From Desulfobacteraceae bacterium (GTDB lineage Bacteria > Desulfobacterota > Desulfobacteria > Desulfobacterales > Desulfosarcinaceae): a DNA stretch of 7,103 bases. The translations under genes and the position numbers were made by a program. The stretch lies in assembly GCA_027031325.1 (NCBI GenBank), contig JALVRI010000074.1:1-7103 (forward strand), in the 5' to 3' direction. This document shows positions 6,093-7,103 of the stretch, piece after piece. A model generated the notes under the pieces. The model made no database searches and was not told where the DNA came from. It saw only the letters and a program-made list of their open reading frames with translations. Within the stretch, counting starts at the first letter, position 1; every line of letters starts with the position of its first letter.

Positions 6093-7103
6093 CTATTGCT
6101 CGCAGGGGTATTCAAAAATCCGCCCCTGGAAATTCCGGAGCAGGATAACACCGGGGCGGCGGCCGACAACATACTCGGGCAGCAGGGGGACCTTGCCTCC
6201 TCCGCCGGGCAGATCGATCATCATTTGGGGTACGGCAAGGCCGCTGAGATGGCCCCGCAAGCCGGCCATGATCTCCAGGGCGCGGGACAAGGGTACCTGG
6301 AAGTGGGCCGTTCCGGGTAGCCGGTCCAGAAGATGGAGGTAATAAGGTCGCACCCTCATCCGCACCAGCCCGCGCAGCAGACCGGCCAGGATCTTCTTGT
6401 CGTCGTTGACCCCAGCCAGCAGGACCGTCTGGCTGCCAAGGGGGATGCCGGCTGCGGCCAGCAGGCTGCAGGCCTCGGCTGAGCGGGCTGTAATCTCACG
6501 AGGATGGTTGAAGTGGACCATCAGGTACAAGGGCTGAAAACGCGCCAGGAGCCTGGCAGTCTCCCCGGTTACCCTCTGTGGCCAAACACAGGGTACGCGG
6601 GTGTGAATCCGGATCACCTCCACGTGGTCAATCCGCCTTATGCGCCTCAAAATGCTTTCCAGGGTATGGTCGGACAGCATCAGGGGGTCACCGCCCGACA
6701 GGATCACCTCTTTGATCCCTGAGTTCATGGAGATATACTTCAGCGCCTCCGGCAACCCGGTTTGACCGAAAGAAACCTTGCGCTTGCGCATGCAAAACCG
6801 GCAATGAACTGCACACTGGTTCGAGACCAACAACAAAACCCTGTCGGGATAACGATGGACCAGGCCCGGAAGGGGTGACTGGCCTTCTTCGTTCAGGGGA
6901 TCAGGTTCTGAAGCCGGGTCATCAAGTTCCCGCCGATCGGGCACCACCTGCCGGCCGATCGGGTCTCCGGCCTCTTTTATGAGTCCCAGGTAATAGGAAT
7001 TTAGCAGCAGCGGGAAGCGCTCCACGGCCGGTTCCAGGCCGGCCCCCTGGAATCCGGGCATGCCGGCCAAATCGTCCAGACGCTCTACCCACCGCCGGGG
7101 CGG
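6093..7103 (-). CDS. KamA-family radical SAM protein (lysine 2,3-aminomutase-like), N-terminus outside window
   Basis: The frame is open to the right edge; the residues before the TTG at 7070 (a WVERLDDLAG stretch) look like a continuation of the family N-terminus, so the gene starts outside. Numbering from that TTG, the radical SAM motif CAVHCRFCMRKRK has Cys86, Cys90, Cys93, with Arg95 matching the lysine-carboxylate arginine (Arg134) of clostridial lysine 2,3-aminomutase. ILSGGDPLM is the GGDP motif. Asp249 and Asp286 match the two substrate-binding aspartates with the same 37-residue spacing, and Lys293 in DLPGGGGKVPL is the PLP lysine. The zinc ligands of LAM are missing: NDD replaces NDC, and the protein stops before the cysteine-rich tail. 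It is therefore built like the shorter EpmB-type members but keeps the LAM-like PLP motif. A PLP-dependent aminomutase acting on lysine or a related amine is likely; free lysine, EF-P lysine or another substrate cannot be told apart. It probably shares a transcript with the amidohydrolase. Confidence 0.92.
   Translation of the reverse strand, partial: PPRRWVERLDDLAGMPGFQGAGLEPAVERFPLLLNSYYLGLIKEAGDPIGRQVVPDRRELDDPASEPDPLNEEGQSPLPGLVHRYPDRVLLLVSNQCAVHCRFCMRKRKVSFGQTGLPEALKYISMNSGIKEVILSGGDPLMLSDHTLESILRRIRRIDHVEVIRIHTRVPCVWPQRVTGETARLLARFQPLYLMVHFNHPREITARSAEACSLLAAAGIPLGSQTVLLAGVNDDKKILAGLLRGLVRMRVRPYYLHLLDRLPGTAHFQVPLSRALEIMAGLRGHLSGLAVPQMMIDLPGGGGKVPLLPEYVVGRRPGVILLRNFQGRIFEYPCEQ

Noticed and set aside
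6093..6095. TAG of KamA as a pyrrolysine codon
   Set aside because: carB and purF also end in TAG here, so it behaves as an ordinary stop, and KamA is complete for its short subfamily at this point.
5121..6320. 399-codon open frame on the + strand across the amidohydrolase and KamA 3' end
   Set aside because: It is antisense to two recognisable proteins and has low-complexity Gly/Gln/Pro-rich content typical of shadow frames.
7068..7070. TTG at 7070 as the true start of the KamA-family gene
   Set aside because: The frame stays open to the window edge with plausible protein sequence, and the family normally has more residues before this point, so the start is outside.

Overview
The window is a piece of bacterial chromosome, GC-rich by eye (around 60 %), with a short AT-rich gap near 5040-5080. 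It looks like an anaerobe. Two of the proteins are radical SAM enzymes, PurF carries the cysteines of the Fe-S type, and the gene set (carB next to purF, a KamA-family enzyme, a YtcJ-type amidohydrolase) suggests a Desulfobacterota-like or similar strict anaerobe. The phylum is an inference from protein flavour, not shown by a marker gene.

The left half is read on the + strand. The window opens inside carB (carbamoyl-phosphate synthase large chain; the last 616 residues are present). It is followed after 29 bases by a complete purF (glutamine-PRPP amidotransferase, [4Fe-4S] and propeptide type). This links carbamoyl phosphate supply for pyrimidines and arginine to the first step of purine synthesis, probably on one transcript. 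A 119-base gap follows with no convincing terminator. It holds a candidate sigma70-type promoter whose -10 lies inside a perfect 12-bp palindrome. Then comes a two-gene cassette with a one-base overlap (TGATG): a single-domain cyclic-nucleotide-binding protein with no DNA-binding domain, and a radical SAM protein with a SPASM/twitch-like cysteine-rich C-terminus. This cassette is the least familiar part of the window and the best candidate for an undescribed system.

The right half is read on the - strand and converges on the left half. A KamA-family radical SAM protein (N-terminus beyond the right edge) runs into an amidohydrolase only 12 bases after its stop codon. The amidohydrolase is cut short: the N-terminal three fifths are well conserved, but sequence similarity to the family stops near base 5125-5145 and about 200 residues are absent. 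A 14-bp perfect inverted repeat, one arm in the 3' end of the + strand radical SAM gene and one at the point where the amidohydrolase degenerates, brackets this convergent junction. It may be the trace of a rearrangement or a small mobile element.

No tRNA, rRNA, CRISPR array, transposase or phage gene was seen. The only gene-free stretches are short (119 bases at 3329-3447, 21 bases at 5046-5066, and the 29- and 12-base gaps inside the operons).
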